Shown here: piece by piece, positions 39,742 to 47,159 of the stretch
How positions within the stretch are numbered: position 1 is the first letter of the stretch
How the letters are laid out: every line of letters begins with the position of its first letter
DNA from: Paractinoplanes polyasparticus
Lineage (GTDB): Bacteria > Actinomycetota > Actinomycetes > Mycobacteriales > Micromonosporaceae
Assembly: GCF_019710575.1 (NCBI RefSeq)
Contig: NZ_JAHWFK010000001.1
Span: 744,001 to 808,000 of the forward strand
DNA length: 64,000 nt
Reading direction: 5' to 3'
Translations under genes and position numbers: made by a program
The notes under the pieces: generated by a model
Database searches by the model: none
Seen by the model: only the letters and a program-made list of their open reading frames with translations
Told to the model about the DNA's origin: nothing

Positions 39742-41090
39742 GCGACGACCTCGACGAAGACCTGTGGAAGCCCGGCTGGGACGAGACCCCCGAGTCCATG
39801 GCCGAGCAGCGGAAACTTGTCACCGAGCAGCGGCACAAGCGGGACTACATCCTGCGCGTCGCCGAGGAGACAGTGCGGCTGCGCGCCCGCCGGGAGGCGC
39901 AGCGCCTGGTCGACGCCGAGAACGTCACCGACGAACCCATCCCTGCCCCAACCTCGCTGGACGACCTGCTCGACGAGGAGGACGAGCAGGAGTCGTGGCG
40001 CATGGTGGGACTCTGGCCGAAAGGCGGGACGGTACTGCTCTCGGCCGGCGCGAAGTCCGGCAAGACCACCACGACCGGCAACGTCGTCCGCTGCCTCGCT
40101 GATGGGGACCGCCTGTTCGGGGTGCACGCCACCGAGGCGCTGCCCGAGGGCGACACGGTCGCCGTGCTTGACTACGAGATGCCGCGCGGCAAGGTCAAGC
40201 AGTGGCTGCGGGACCAGGGCATCAAGAACCGCAAGGCGGTGGTGGTCTGGACCGAGCGGGGGCGGGCCGGGCAGTTCGACCCACGCAACGAGGCGTCCCG
40301 CGCGAAGTGGGTCAACGCGCTGGCCGCGTCGTCGGTGAAGGTTTGGATCATCGACTGCCTGTCGCCGATCCTGTCGGCGCTGGGGATCGACGAGAACAAC
40401 AACACCGAGGTCGGTGCGGTCCTGGACGGCATCAACACGATCGCTGCCGCCGCCGAGGTGTCGGAGACGCTGCTTATTCACCACATGGGTCACGGGGCCG
40501 AGCGTTCCCGTGGCGCGTCACGGCTGGTGGGCTGGCCGGATGTGAACTGGCGCCTGATGTGGCCGAAGGACGACCGCAACCCGAACGCAGAGCCGGACCC
40601 GAACGGCCCGCGCTTCTTCGCCGCCTACGGCCGGGACGTGGACGTGCGCGAGGGGCGGCTGGTCTACGAGTCCAGTACCCGGCATCTGAACTTCATGGAG
40701 GGCGGGCGCAAGGACGACCAGGCGACGAAGAACCTTGGCCGGCTGCTGGTGTACGTCCGCGACAACCCGCTGCTGGGCGTGCGCAAGCTTCAGGACGGAC
40801 TCACCGACAAGCTGGGCGGTCGGGACACGGTCCGTACGACGCTGAAGACCGCTGTCGAGAAGGGGTACGTGACGGCGAATCGGGTTGGCGGCAACGCTCT
40901 CGAGCACTTCGTCACCACGTCAGGCAAGGCGCAGATCTGGGCGCTGTCGGTAAACGTTCCGGAGGGTGGCGCCGTTCCTCCTGCACCCGGTGAGCGGGAG
41001 CCGTGCATCTGCGGCTACTACATCACCGCGGAGGCTTTTGCGGCGGGCGCGAGGGCTTGCATCGAGTGTTTGAAGGCCGCGTCTTCGTGA
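39738..41090 (+). CDS. Second RepA-like RecA-fold ATPase
   Basis: A protein of 450 residues (GTG start). A charged N-terminal region (1-85) precedes an AAA_25-type core with Walker A AGAKSGKT at 103-110, Walker B around VWIIDCLSP near 200 and LLIHHMGH, as in plasmid RepA hexameric helicases. A winged-helix-like part (about 340-400) and a CICGYY...CIEC zinc-like end follow. It lacks the DnaB-N domain of the 10926 gene. An iteron array of a different sequence follows immediately. Confidence 0.8.
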   Translation: MSDDLDEDLWKPGWDETPESMAEQRKLVTEQRHKRDYILRVAEETVRLRARREAQRLVDAENVTDEPIPAPTSLDDLLDEEDEQESWRMVGLWPKGGTVLLSAGAKSGKTTTTGNVVRCLADGDRLFGVHATEALPEGDTVAVLDYEMPRGKVKQWLRDQGIKNRKAVVVWTERGRAGQFDPRNEASRAKWVNALAASSVKVWIIDCLSPILSALGIDENNNTEVGAVLDGINTIAAAAEVSETLLIHHMGHGAERSRGASRLVGWPDVNWRLMWPKDDRNPNAEPDPNGPRFFAAYGRDVDVREGRLVYESSTRHLNFMEGGRKDDQATKNLGRLLVYVRDNPLLGVRKLQDGLTDKLGGRDTVRTTLKTAVEKGYVTANRVGGNALEHFVTTSGKAQIWALSVNVPEGGAVPPAPGEREPCICGYYITAEAFAAGARACIECLKAASS

Positions 41091-41102
41091 CTGAAAACCG
41101 GA

Positions 41103-41340
41103 GAGTGTGCGGAGTGTGCGGGAGTGTGCGGCTGATCAACCCGCACACTCTTTCCACCTTTCCCGATCTTGCGTTTTACCAGCTCAACCCAGTGTGCGGG
41201 AGTGTGCGGAGATCAAATAGCCCTTGACCACGACGTTTCCGCAGGTCAGCGCCATAGGGCGTGTGTGCGGCGCCCTAAGAAAGCCGCACGCCCGCACACT
41301 CTCCCGCACCTGACCTCCCCGCACACCCTGCCGCACACAT
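41103..41340. repeat. GTGTGCGG iteron-like array, candidate origin 2
   Basis: GAGTGTGCGG stands three times in direct order at 41103, 41112 and 41122, inverted at 41141, direct again at 41190-41210 (two), at 41261-41270, and inverted at about 41284, 41291, 41317 and 41331. An AT-rich stretch lies at 41151-41180. There is no gene between 41091 and 41521. The arrangement is that of a plasmid origin next to its rep gene. Confidence 0.78.
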
Positions 41341-41441
41341 GGACGTCGATGTTCCAACCCCCTTCCCTCGGTGCACCTTTGACCTTCCGGCTCCACCTCG
41401 CCTCGGCCGTCGCCAACGTCACCCATATGCGCAAAGCTGCT

Positions 41442-41460
41442 ATGCCAAGTGACTTGACAT
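41442..41460. promoter_or_regulatory. Second copy of the 38917 palindrome, inverted
   Basis: ATGCCAAGTGACTTGACAT is the reverse complement of the 38917 site at 17 of 19 positions. It lies upstream of the gene at 41522, so this rightward operon is probably under the same regulator. Confidence 0.65.
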
Positions 41461-41521
41461 TCTACGCGTCGCTTGGCAGCGTTGAAGAGGTCAGAACACG
41501 CAGGGAATCGGAGACAAAAAC

Positions 41522-41929
41522 ATGCGCAACGCCACCGCAGTCGACATCGTCCGGCGCCTCACCGGCAGCCTCTACCGCCAGACCTGCGAGGCCCCGTCCG
41601 TCCTTGGCGACGGGATGGGCGACGCGCAGCACGGCATCACCAACGCCCTCGACGAGGCGATCGAGCTGGGCTGGGTGAAGGTCGTCAGCGTCAAGCCGAC
41701 CACCTACGCCGGCACCTGCCGGTTCGTTGCCCTCGCCGACGGGATCACCTACTGCCCGACCTGCATCGCGGGCTGCGACCACGACCAGAGCGGCTCGTGC
41801 GAGCACCTGGGCTGCTGGGGGCCGGACGCCACCATCGACTGCGAGGGTGTCCCGTTCGCCCGCGTCGCGGTCCTGACCTCCGCCGAGTGGGCCGAGATCG
41901 ACGGCACCGGCGTCCTGACGACGGCGTGA
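41522..41929 (+). CDS. Cys-rich hypothetical protein
   Basis: A protein of 135 residues. The first 65 residues are alpha/beta; a Cys cluster (CPTCIAGCDHD, CEHLGC) at about 76-98 may bind zinc. It is the first gene after the second origin. No family is recognised. Confidence 0.65.
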   Translation: MRNATAVDIVRRLTGSLYRQTCEAPSVLGDGMGDAQHGITNALDEAIELGWVKVVSVKPTTYAGTCRFVALADGITYCPTCIAGCDHDQSGSCEHLGCWGPDATIDCEGVPFARVAVLTSAEWAEIDGTGVLTTA

Positions 41930-41940
41930 AGGGGGACGGA

Positions 41941-42120
41941 ATGAACGACAAGGACACCTGTGGCGACTCGGGCTGCATCGACTGCAACCCGAGCCCCGCC
42001 CAGTTGGGCGACAGCATGACGGTCCAGCCCGGCGAGTGGACGTCGATCGACGACAACGGCACCGAGATCTGGCTGTACGGGGATCAGGCCGTCGACATCG
42101 TCGTTCGCCTCCCGTCGTGA
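41941..42120 (+). CDS. Small Cys-containing protein
   Basis: A protein of 59 residues with CGDSGCIDC at 7-15 and a beta-rich acidic remainder. GGGGGACGGA lies before the ATG. Coupled to the next gene. Confidence 0.55.
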   Translation: MNDKDTCGDSGCIDCNPSPAQLGDSMTVQPGEWTSIDDNGTEIWLYGDQAVDIVVRLPS

Positions 42121-42293
42121 GCCTCAACCTGGTGGCCGGCGGCTGCCCCGACTGCATTTGCGACCCGATCCTGTGCGCCTGCGACGACACGGGCGAGCAC
42201 TGCATCGAGTCGGGGTGCGGGGCGTGCCAGCACGGCTGCCCGACCGACGCGCACGACATGACGATTCGCGCTGTACGAGAGGAGGCCCAGTGA
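42117..42293 (+). CDS. Cys-cluster protein, metallothionein-like composition
   Basis: A protein of 58 residues (GTG start) with nine Cys within about 35 residues in CxxC and CxC patterns (CPDCICDPILCAC, CGACQHGC). It may hold a zinc cluster. No sequence family is recognised, so metallothionein is only a comparison by composition. Confidence 0.55.
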   Translation: MSLNLVAGGCPDCICDPILCACDDTGEHCIESGCGACQHGCPTDAHDMTIRAVREEAQ

Positions 42294-42622
42294 GCACCTC
42301 CACGATTGAGTTCCTCCACTGCGACCACGCCCAATGCGCCGTCAAGGTCGAGAACGATCGGCACGGCAAGCTGTACCAGCAGCGGCGAGACAACGGATGG
42401 ATTGACGCCATCTACACACACGGCTGCCCTGAGCATGGCGGCACGATCCTTGCGCACGCGGCGAAGCTCACCACCCAGACCCGAGGCCGGGGACGCAGCG
42501 AGCGAACCACCTGGTTCCTGACGTGCGCTTGCGGATGGACGCCCAGCCCGGCGTGGCAAATGGACAGCACCAACTACCTGCGGGAACGGCACCTTGCCCA
42601 CCTGCGTGAGCAGACCGCCTGA
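42290..42622 (+). CDS. Hypothetical protein with Cys pairs
   Basis: A protein of 110 residues (GTG start): two Cys/His sites at the start (CDHAQC) and a CACGW near 80, with a helical end. Last of the four Cys-bearing genes. No family is recognised. Confidence 0.6.
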   Translation: MSTSTIEFLHCDHAQCAVKVENDRHGKLYQQRRDNGWIDAIYTHGCPEHGGTILAHAAKLTTQTRGRGRSERTTWFLTCACGWTPSPAWQMDSTNYLRERHLAHLREQTA

Positions 42623-42713
42623 CCTCGCTGCGCCTTGCCCCCAACTGATGTGCGCCAGTAGGGCCGACACGCCCTGACCACCAGCTACGCGACTCCCGAG
42701 CCCCAGGACGCAA

Positions 42714-42749
42714 CTACAAGGAACGACTCGACGGAAGGGAAGCGGCATG
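42714..42749 (+). promoter_or_regulatory. Repeated leader A, copy 1
   Basis: A segment starting CAGGACGCAACTACAAGG and ending GGCATG directly precedes the metallophosphoesterase ATG. Almost the same 40 bases precede the gene at 43920. Confidence 0.65.
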
Positions 42750-43544
42750 ACCGACCCGCTGACAACGCCAGAGCGGATCGCCTTTGCCGGCGACTGGCAC
42801 GAGAACGCTGAGTACGCGGCCCGCGCCATCCGCCACGCCAAGAATGCCGGCGCCGACGTGCTGATCCAGCTCGGCGACTTTGGATACAACTACGGCCGCC
42901 ACTTCCTCGCCTTGGTCTCTGCCGCCGCCATGTACCAGCGACTCCCGGTCCTGTTCATCGACGGCAACCACGAGAACTTCCCGAAGCTGCACAGCTACCC
43001 GATCGGAGCCGACGGGCTGCGGGAGGTCTCCGACTGGGTGTGGCACCTGCCGCGCGGTTTCCGGTGGGAATGGTCCGGCATACGATTCCTTGCCCTCGGT
43101 GGTGCGCACTCCGTGGACCGGCCGTGGCGGCAGCCCGGCCTGTCGTGGTGGAAGGACGAGGCCATCACCGAGGAGCAGGCAGCGCAAGCCATCTCGGGTG
43201 GGCCGACCGACGTCCTGATCGCCCACGACTGCCCGATCGGCGTCGACATCCCCGGTCTCCAGCCTGACGCGTTCCCTCCGCTGGAGATTCTGCGGGCCGA
43301 GGAGCACCGCGGCGTTCTGCGCCGGGTCGTGGAAGCAGTTCGGCCGCAGTGGATCTGGCACGGCCACTACCACCAGCAGTACGGGCAGACGGTGGACCTC
43401 GGCTACGGCCCGGTCACCGCGGTTGGTCTCGACTGCGACGGGTCAGACCTTCGCAGCAACGTACAGGTGGTCACGTTGGCGAACCTGGTTGCGCTTCAAC
43501 AAGCCACCGCCCCTTTGACCTTCAACGAACGGAGCACAACATGA
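42747..43544 (+). CDS. Calcineurin-like metallophosphoesterase
   Basis: A protein of 265 residues with the metal-binding motifs in order: GDWH (15-18), GDFGYN (43-48), GNHE (73-76), AHDCP near 150 and HGHYH near 210. It should hydrolyse phosphate mono- or diesters with two metal ions. Candidates are nucleic-acid 3' ends or cyclic phosphates. The kinase-like gene at 44215 lies three genes away. The last residues are encoded by leader B, so the C terminus is likely non-conserved. Confidence 0.85.
   Translation: MTDPLTTPERIAFAGDWHENAEYAARAIRHAKNAGADVLIQLGDFGYNYGRHFLALVSAAAMYQRLPVLFIDGNHENFPKLHSYPIGADGLREVSDWVWHLPRGFRWEWSGIRFLALGGAHSVDRPWRQPGLSWWKDEAITEEQAAQAISGGPTDVLIAHDCPIGVDIPGLQPDAFPPLEILRAEEHRGVLRRVVEAVRPQWIWHGHYHQQYGQTVDLGYGPVTAVGLDCDGSDLRSNVQVVTLANLVALQQATAPLTFNERSTT
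43516..43543 (+). promoter_or_regulatory. Repeated leader B, copy 1
   Basis: TGACCTTCAACGAACGGAGC followed by ACAACATG, inside the 3' end of the metallophosphoesterase gene and ending at the next ATG. It recurs at 44190-44217. Confidence 0.65.
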
Positions 43545-43843
43545 CCACCACCGTCCAGCCCGGCCAGCTCTGGGTCAGCCCCTCCGGAACCGTCCTGCTG
43601 TACGTCCTCGAAACCTCCGGCGACATGGCCCACGTCAAGGACGTACTCGGTCCGCATGTCGGCGCAACCCACTGGCGCACCGTTGGTGAGCTGGTCGGCT
43701 GGGACCTGGCCGGCGTGCAGGCGCAACCGATCCACGTGCTTGCCGCAGCGACCCGCGCTTGGCGGCACGGCAACTGCACCGACGCCGAACTGTCTCGCGT
43801 GGTGGACGACTTCGAGTCCAACCCGGCCAACTTGAGGCCCTGA
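43541..43843 (+). CDS. Hypothetical protein
   Basis: A protein of 100 residues: beta-rich first half, a long helix with W residues and an acidic end. ATG overlaps the previous stop and lies behind leader B copy 1. No family is recognised. Confidence 0.65.
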   Translation: MTTTVQPGQLWVSPSGTVLLYVLETSGDMAHVKDVLGPHVGATHWRTVGELVGWDLAGVQAQPIHVLAAATRAWRHGNCTDAELSRVVDDFESNPANLRP

Positions 43844-43876
43844 CCGGCTACTACCAGCTCCACGACACCAGAGCAC

Positions 43877-43922
43877 CAGGACGCAACTACAAGGAACGAC
43901 TCGACGGAAAGGAAACGGCATG
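43877..43922 (+). promoter_or_regulatory. Repeated leader A, copy 2
   Basis: The same CAGGACGCAACTACAAGG leader as at 42714, with only a few changes, ending at the ATG 43920. Confidence 0.65.
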
Positions 43923-44192
43923 AGCACGCTCGCGCAGAAGATGGACAAGCACTTCGACTGGCAGCGCACCCGTCACTCCACCAGCGCCGACCCTATGGAC
44001 CTGTTCGTGTCGGTCGACGACCTGGTCGGCTACTTGGCGGCGCAGACCCGCGCCGATGAGCGCACCGTGCGGCGTGCGGTGAAGACCGAACTCGAACGGC
44101 GTGCTGACAACGGCCTGGTCTATCGCTGGGCGGAAGTGCACGGGGCATCGCTGCGGGCAGACCGTGCCGATCACTACTTCTTGCCTGCCTGA
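43920..44192 (+). CDS. Hypothetical helical protein
   Basis: A basic protein of 90 residues with a helix-turn-helix-like centre (VDDLVGYLAAQTRADERTVRRAV). Possibly DNA-binding. Its stop codon is the first triplet of leader B copy 2. Confidence 0.6.
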   Translation: MSTLAQKMDKHFDWQRTRHSTSADPMDLFVSVDDLVGYLAAQTRADERTVRRAVKTELERRADNGLVYRWAEVHGASLRADRADHYFLPA

Positions 44193-44217
44193 CCTTCAAC
44201 GAACGGAGCAAGACATG
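44190..44217 (+). promoter_or_regulatory. Repeated leader B, copy 2
   Basis: TGACCTTCAACGAACGGAGC followed by AAGACATG, ending at the kinase ATG. It is identical to copy 1 over the first 23 bases. Confidence 0.65.
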
Positions 44218-44841
44218 ACCGCCAGCACTCCCGCCCCCGCCGTAGACCTGATCGAGCACGCGGCCGGGATCATCGTGAAGAGCAAGAGCCAGCCGTACAC
44301 GGCCCCGTACCACTGGGCGGGTGCGCTCTGGGAAGCCGGAATGCTCGTCGCTCCCGGCACCGCCGCGCCGGTCGTCAACCCCGGCACCCTGACCGTCACC
44401 CGCGGACTGCCCGGCTGCGGCAAGACCACCTACGCCCGCGCCTGGGTCGCCGAGTCCCCCGCCACCCGCTCCCGCTCCAACCGCGACGACCTCGGCCAGT
44501 CCCTGCACGGCCGTCGCTTCTACGGTGACGAGGCACTGTTCGCGGTCACTGAGGACGCGATCACCACCGCGCAGCATGCTCAGATCCTGGCACTGCTCAA
44601 CGCGGGCCGGGACGTGATCTGCGACGACATCAACCTTGATGAGGGGCGTCTTGCCCCGATGCTTCACCTTGCCATGCGGGTGGGCGCTGAAATTCAGACC
44701 GTGGACATGCGAGACGTGCCGCTGGAGGTGGTTCTCGAGCGCAACGCCCAGCGTGCGGACGCGACAGACCTTGTGCCCGAGGCGGTCATCCGAGACATGT
44801 GGGAACGCCACGTTGCCGCCCAGGAGGTGAGCCCACTGTGA
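44215..44841 (+). CDS. P-loop kinase, polynucleotide-kinase-like (AAA_33)
   Basis: A protein of 208 residues with Walker A GLPGCGKT at 64-71, a following SNRDDLG stretch near 88, a DINL segment and a late EVVLERNAQR helix, as in the T4 Pnk 5'-kinase/AAA_33 family. It probably phosphorylates 5'-OH ends of RNA or DNA. The first 60 residues are an extra domain of unknown type. A metallophosphoesterase is encoded nearby, so an end-healing pair is possible. Confidence 0.8.
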   Translation: MTASTPAPAVDLIEHAAGIIVKSKSQPYTAPYHWAGALWEAGMLVAPGTAAPVVNPGTLTVTRGLPGCGKTTYARAWVAESPATRSRSNRDDLGQSLHGRRFYGDEALFAVTEDAITTAQHAQILALLNAGRDVICDDINLDEGRLAPMLHLAMRVGAEIQTVDMRDVPLEVVLERNAQRADATDLVPEAVIRDMWERHVAAQEVSPL

Positions 44842-45068
44842 CCGACGTCGACGTGCACAACGACCCCTTCGCCGGCTACGAGGGCAGGCAAGAGCCGGAC
44901 TGCACCACCTGCGACGACCAGCGCTTCGTCCCGGACTTGACCGGTGAGACGGGGACGGCGCAATGCCCTGAGTGCGACCCGACCGTCGAGCAGGTTGCTG
45001 CGGCTACAGCCGAGTACGAGCGCGCGGTGGCGACCGGCAAGGTTGACCCGGCCGCTGAGCCGTTCTGA
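44838..45068 (+). CDS. Small zinc-site protein
   Basis: A protein of 76 residues (GTG start) with CTTC near 22-25 and CPEC near 43-46, typical of a zinc knuckle, and a helical end. Coupled on both sides. Confidence 0.6.
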   Translation: MTDVDVHNDPFAGYEGRQEPDCTTCDDQRFVPDLTGETGTAQCPECDPTVEQVAAATAEYERAVATGKVDPAAEPF

Positions 45069-45382
45069 TGGCCCGCCTACGCGCCCTGAGCGCCCCGCCA
45101 CCGCCTCAGCCCACAGCGGTGGAGGTGTGCGCCGACTTCGAGCCGTACCGGCTGATCCAGGCCCGCCAGATGAACGGCTGGACGCGGAGGGACCTGTCGG
45201 AGGCGACCGGGCTCACCCCGCAGCAGATCGCCTGGTTCGAGGGCGGCGTCCTCACCCCGAAAGCGTACGAGCTGGAACGGATCGCCGACGCCACCGGGAC
45301 ACTGGTCGCGTTCTTCAAGCGGGGCCGGCCAATGGCGATCCTCGACTCTTCGGCCCTGTTCATGTGCACCACCGACCGCTAG
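45068..45382 (+). CDS. XRE-type HTH protein
   Basis: A protein of 104 residues with an XRE helix-turn-helix at about 29-60 (MNGWTRRDLSEATGLTPQQIAWFEGG) followed by TPKAYELERIADATG, as in Cro/CI proteins. Probably a regulator of the rightward genes. The C-terminal part is short and hydrophobic. Confidence 0.75.
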   Translation: MARLRALSAPPPPQPTAVEVCADFEPYRLIQARQMNGWTRRDLSEATGLTPQQIAWFEGGVLTPKAYELERIADATGTLVAFFKRGRPMAILDSSALFMCTTDR

Positions 45383-45392
45383 GAGATCCACC

Positions 45393-45875
45393 ATGGGCAT
45401 GAGCCCCGACGCGCACCTGGCCTACGGCTACGACCTGGGCACCGACGAGGACCCGCGCTTCGCCGAGAAGGGCGAGTACGACCAGCCCGACCTGCCCTGG
45501 TTCGACAGTGAAGCGGAAGACGACGACGAAGGTGAGAAGGGCTTCGTCGAGCAGCTGTTCAACCACCTGTACGCGCAGATCGACAACCCGGAGCCGGCCG
45601 AATACGACTTCGAGCGGCAGACGATCGCCGAGAAGCATTACGGCATCCGAATCAAGTACTCCGGGCACGGCGACTACGCAGGCCACATCCTGATCGCTGA
45701 CGGCTCGCACCGGTCGGTGGAGTGGTCGGAAACGATGGTGCTCGACCCTGCCGACCTTGCCAACGATCCTCTCGCAGGAAGTTGGGACGACAAGCTCCAC
45801 ACCGTCATCCGGGCGCTCGGCATCACCCCAACCCAGGACGGCCCGAGGTGGCTCGTCTTCCCGAGCTACGGCTGA
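45393..45875 (+). CDS. Acidic hypothetical protein
   Basis: A protein of 160 residues, very acidic in the first 60 residues, with a beta-rich centre (YGIRIKYSGHGDYAGHILIAD). AGGAG lies 7-11 bases before the ATG. It may mimic DNA or be a phage-type structural-like protein; the family is unknown. Confidence 0.65.
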   Translation: MGMSPDAHLAYGYDLGTDEDPRFAEKGEYDQPDLPWFDSEAEDDDEGEKGFVEQLFNHLYAQIDNPEPAEYDFERQTIAEKHYGIRIKYSGHGDYAGHILIADGSHRSVEWSETMVLDPADLANDPLAGSWDDKLHTVIRALGITPTQDGPRWLVFPSYG

Positions 45876-45891
45876 GAGGCAACGTGGGAAC

Positions 45892-46281
45892 GTGGGAACG
45901 AACTGGTTCTACCGCTTCGACGAGTGCGGTCATTGCGACCGCTACACCGAGGTCCACGTGTGCAAGTCGAAGCGCACTTGGCGGGCGTACCGCAACGTGT
46001 TCCTGGATGACGAGCACCCCGAGTGGGGGCGCACGCAGGAGTCACCTTTCGGTTTCTCCGTGCGGTCCCTGGCCGATTGGCGGACCGTGTTCACCGCACG
46101 TCCCGGGCGGCTGTTCGACGAGTACGGCAAGCAGATCGACGACCCGCTCGGCTGGCTGGGTGAGGCGGTGCCGTGGCGGCCGACACCGGAAGGCCTGGCT
46201 GATCTGTGCGCTGACGAGGCCGCTGGGATGGGCTGGCTTGATGAGGCCGGGCACCGTTTCTACGCCGGGGAGTTCTCGTGA
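45892..46281 (+). CDS. Hypothetical protein
   Basis: A protein of 129 residues from GTG 45892: N-terminal CGHC motif near 11-14, many Trp and Asp/Glu residues. The repeated CGTGGGAA just before it obscures the exact start. No family is recognised. Confidence 0.6.
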   Translation: MGTNWFYRFDECGHCDRYTEVHVCKSKRTWRAYRNVFLDDEHPEWGRTQESPFGFSVRSLADWRTVFTARPGRLFDEYGKQIDDPLGWLGEAVPWRPTPEGLADLCADEAAGMGWLDEAGHRFYAGEFS

Positions 46282-46586
46282 CCACCCACATCGCCAACGA
46301 TCCCGCATTGTGCTGCCTGCCCGGCGCTTGGGACCGGATGGCCGCCCTTCCGCAGGGTTTCATGTGTCACGGCGAGCCGCTGCCGCCTGAGGTCGCCGAC
46401 ATCGCGGCAGCCGAGGGAGTGGACCCGCACCATCTCGACCACCACGTGGAGGGAATCCACGGCTGGGAGTCGCACGACGAGGGCTACGCGACCGCTGTAG
46501 CCGCCTCGGTTGAATGCGTGAAGAACGGCGGGGTCTGTCTGCGACCCTCGACGAGGCTGAAGCCCACATCGGCAACCCGGTCCTGA
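46278..46586 (+). CDS. Hypothetical protein
   Basis: A protein of 102 residues (GTG start), His- and Cys-rich (HHLDHHVEG). Its last 25 residues overlap the next gene and look poorer than the rest, so the true end may be affected by a frame change near 46514-46586. Confidence 0.5.
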   Translation: MTTHIANDPALCCLPGAWDRMAALPQGFMCHGEPLPPEVADIAAAEGVDPHHLDHHVEGIHGWESHDEGYATAVAASVECVKNGGVCLRPSTRLKPTSATRS

Positions 46587-46771
46587 TCCGCACCGCCCAG
46601 GGCCGCACCTCCGACGCGGAGATCGTCAAGGTGGACGGTGAGCGACGCATGGTCGGGTTGCGCGTCCGGTACGTGGTGCTGGCCCGTGGCTGGCGACCCG
46701 GGGTGCAGTGGTGGCATCCGGTGCACCTGTCCGTGCCGCGGTGGTGGCTTGAACGGCAGGAGGCGTCGTGA
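46514..46771 (+). CDS. Small beta-barrel-like protein
   Basis: A protein of 85 residues from ATG 46514, overlapping the previous gene by 73 bases. The core (LIRTAQGRTSDAEIVKVDG, then VGLRVRYVVL) looks like a strand-rich barrel with a W-rich basic end. A start within the overlap cannot be fixed. Confidence 0.55.
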   Translation: MREERRGLSATLDEAEAHIGNPVLIRTAQGRTSDAEIVKVDGERRMVGLRVRYVVLARGWRPGVQWWHPVHLSVPRWWLERQEAS

Positions 46772-46827
46772 TCGCTGAGATCGTGCGGGCGTTCTGGCGC
46801 GGCGTCGACTGGCTGCTGTACGGCTAG
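46768..46827 (+). CDS. Possible 19-residue membrane peptide
   Basis: GTG 46768 follows AGGAGG by 4 bases and overlaps the previous stop. The product is amphipathic with Trp and Leu and could sit at the membrane. Its tiny size keeps confidence low. Confidence 0.35.
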   Translation: MIAEIVRAFWRGVDWLLYG

Positions 46828-47021
46828 CCCTGCTCGTAGTCCTTCCGCCGGGGCATCTTTGCCCCTGGTCGCTTGAGGAACGCGGCGACAAGCCGACGGA
46901 TGACGTCGCCTCGTTCGGGGTCGCCACCGACCACCTGACCCAGCTCCTCCCAGTCGGCGTCATCGAATCCGACCATGTGGCGGTGCATGGCGTGCCGGTC
47001 CTCGGTGCGATCTTTCGCCAT
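46824..47021 (-). CDS. Small ribbon-helix-helix-like regulator
   Basis: A protein of 65 residues with HMVGFDDADWEELGQVV and GDVIRRLVAAFLKR, a layout like Arc/MetJ ribbon-helix-helix repressors. Its 3' end overlaps the preceding frame on the other strand. It faces two GTGGTTACCAC palindromes in its own upstream region, which it probably binds. Confidence 0.65.
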   Translation of the reverse strand: MAKDRTEDRHAMHRHMVGFDDADWEELGQVVGGDPERGDVIRRLVAAFLKRPGAKMPRRKDYEQG

Positions 47022-47037
47022 GCTTCATGTTCGCACG

Positions 47038-47130
47038 GTGGTTACCACATTCGGCACTTCTGGCTGCACGTCCGAGTGATCCGCGGGGTCCGATCATGGC
47101 GGCGTTTCGGTAGACTGGTGGTTACCACCA
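47038..47130. promoter_or_regulatory. Two palindromic operators
   Basis: GTGGTTACCAC (47038-47048) and TGGTGGTTACCACCA (47116-47130) are inverted repeats around a central T. The second overlaps a -10-like TAGACT (47111). They lie between the RHH-like gene and the rightward gene at 47160. Confidence 0.7.
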
Positions 47131-47159
47131 CGACCGACTTCGAGCAGCTAGGAGCACTC

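Noticed and set aside
41103..41340. A CRISPR array
   Set aside because: Repeats are about 10 bases, occur in both orientations and have irregular spacing, unlike CRISPR repeats and spacers.
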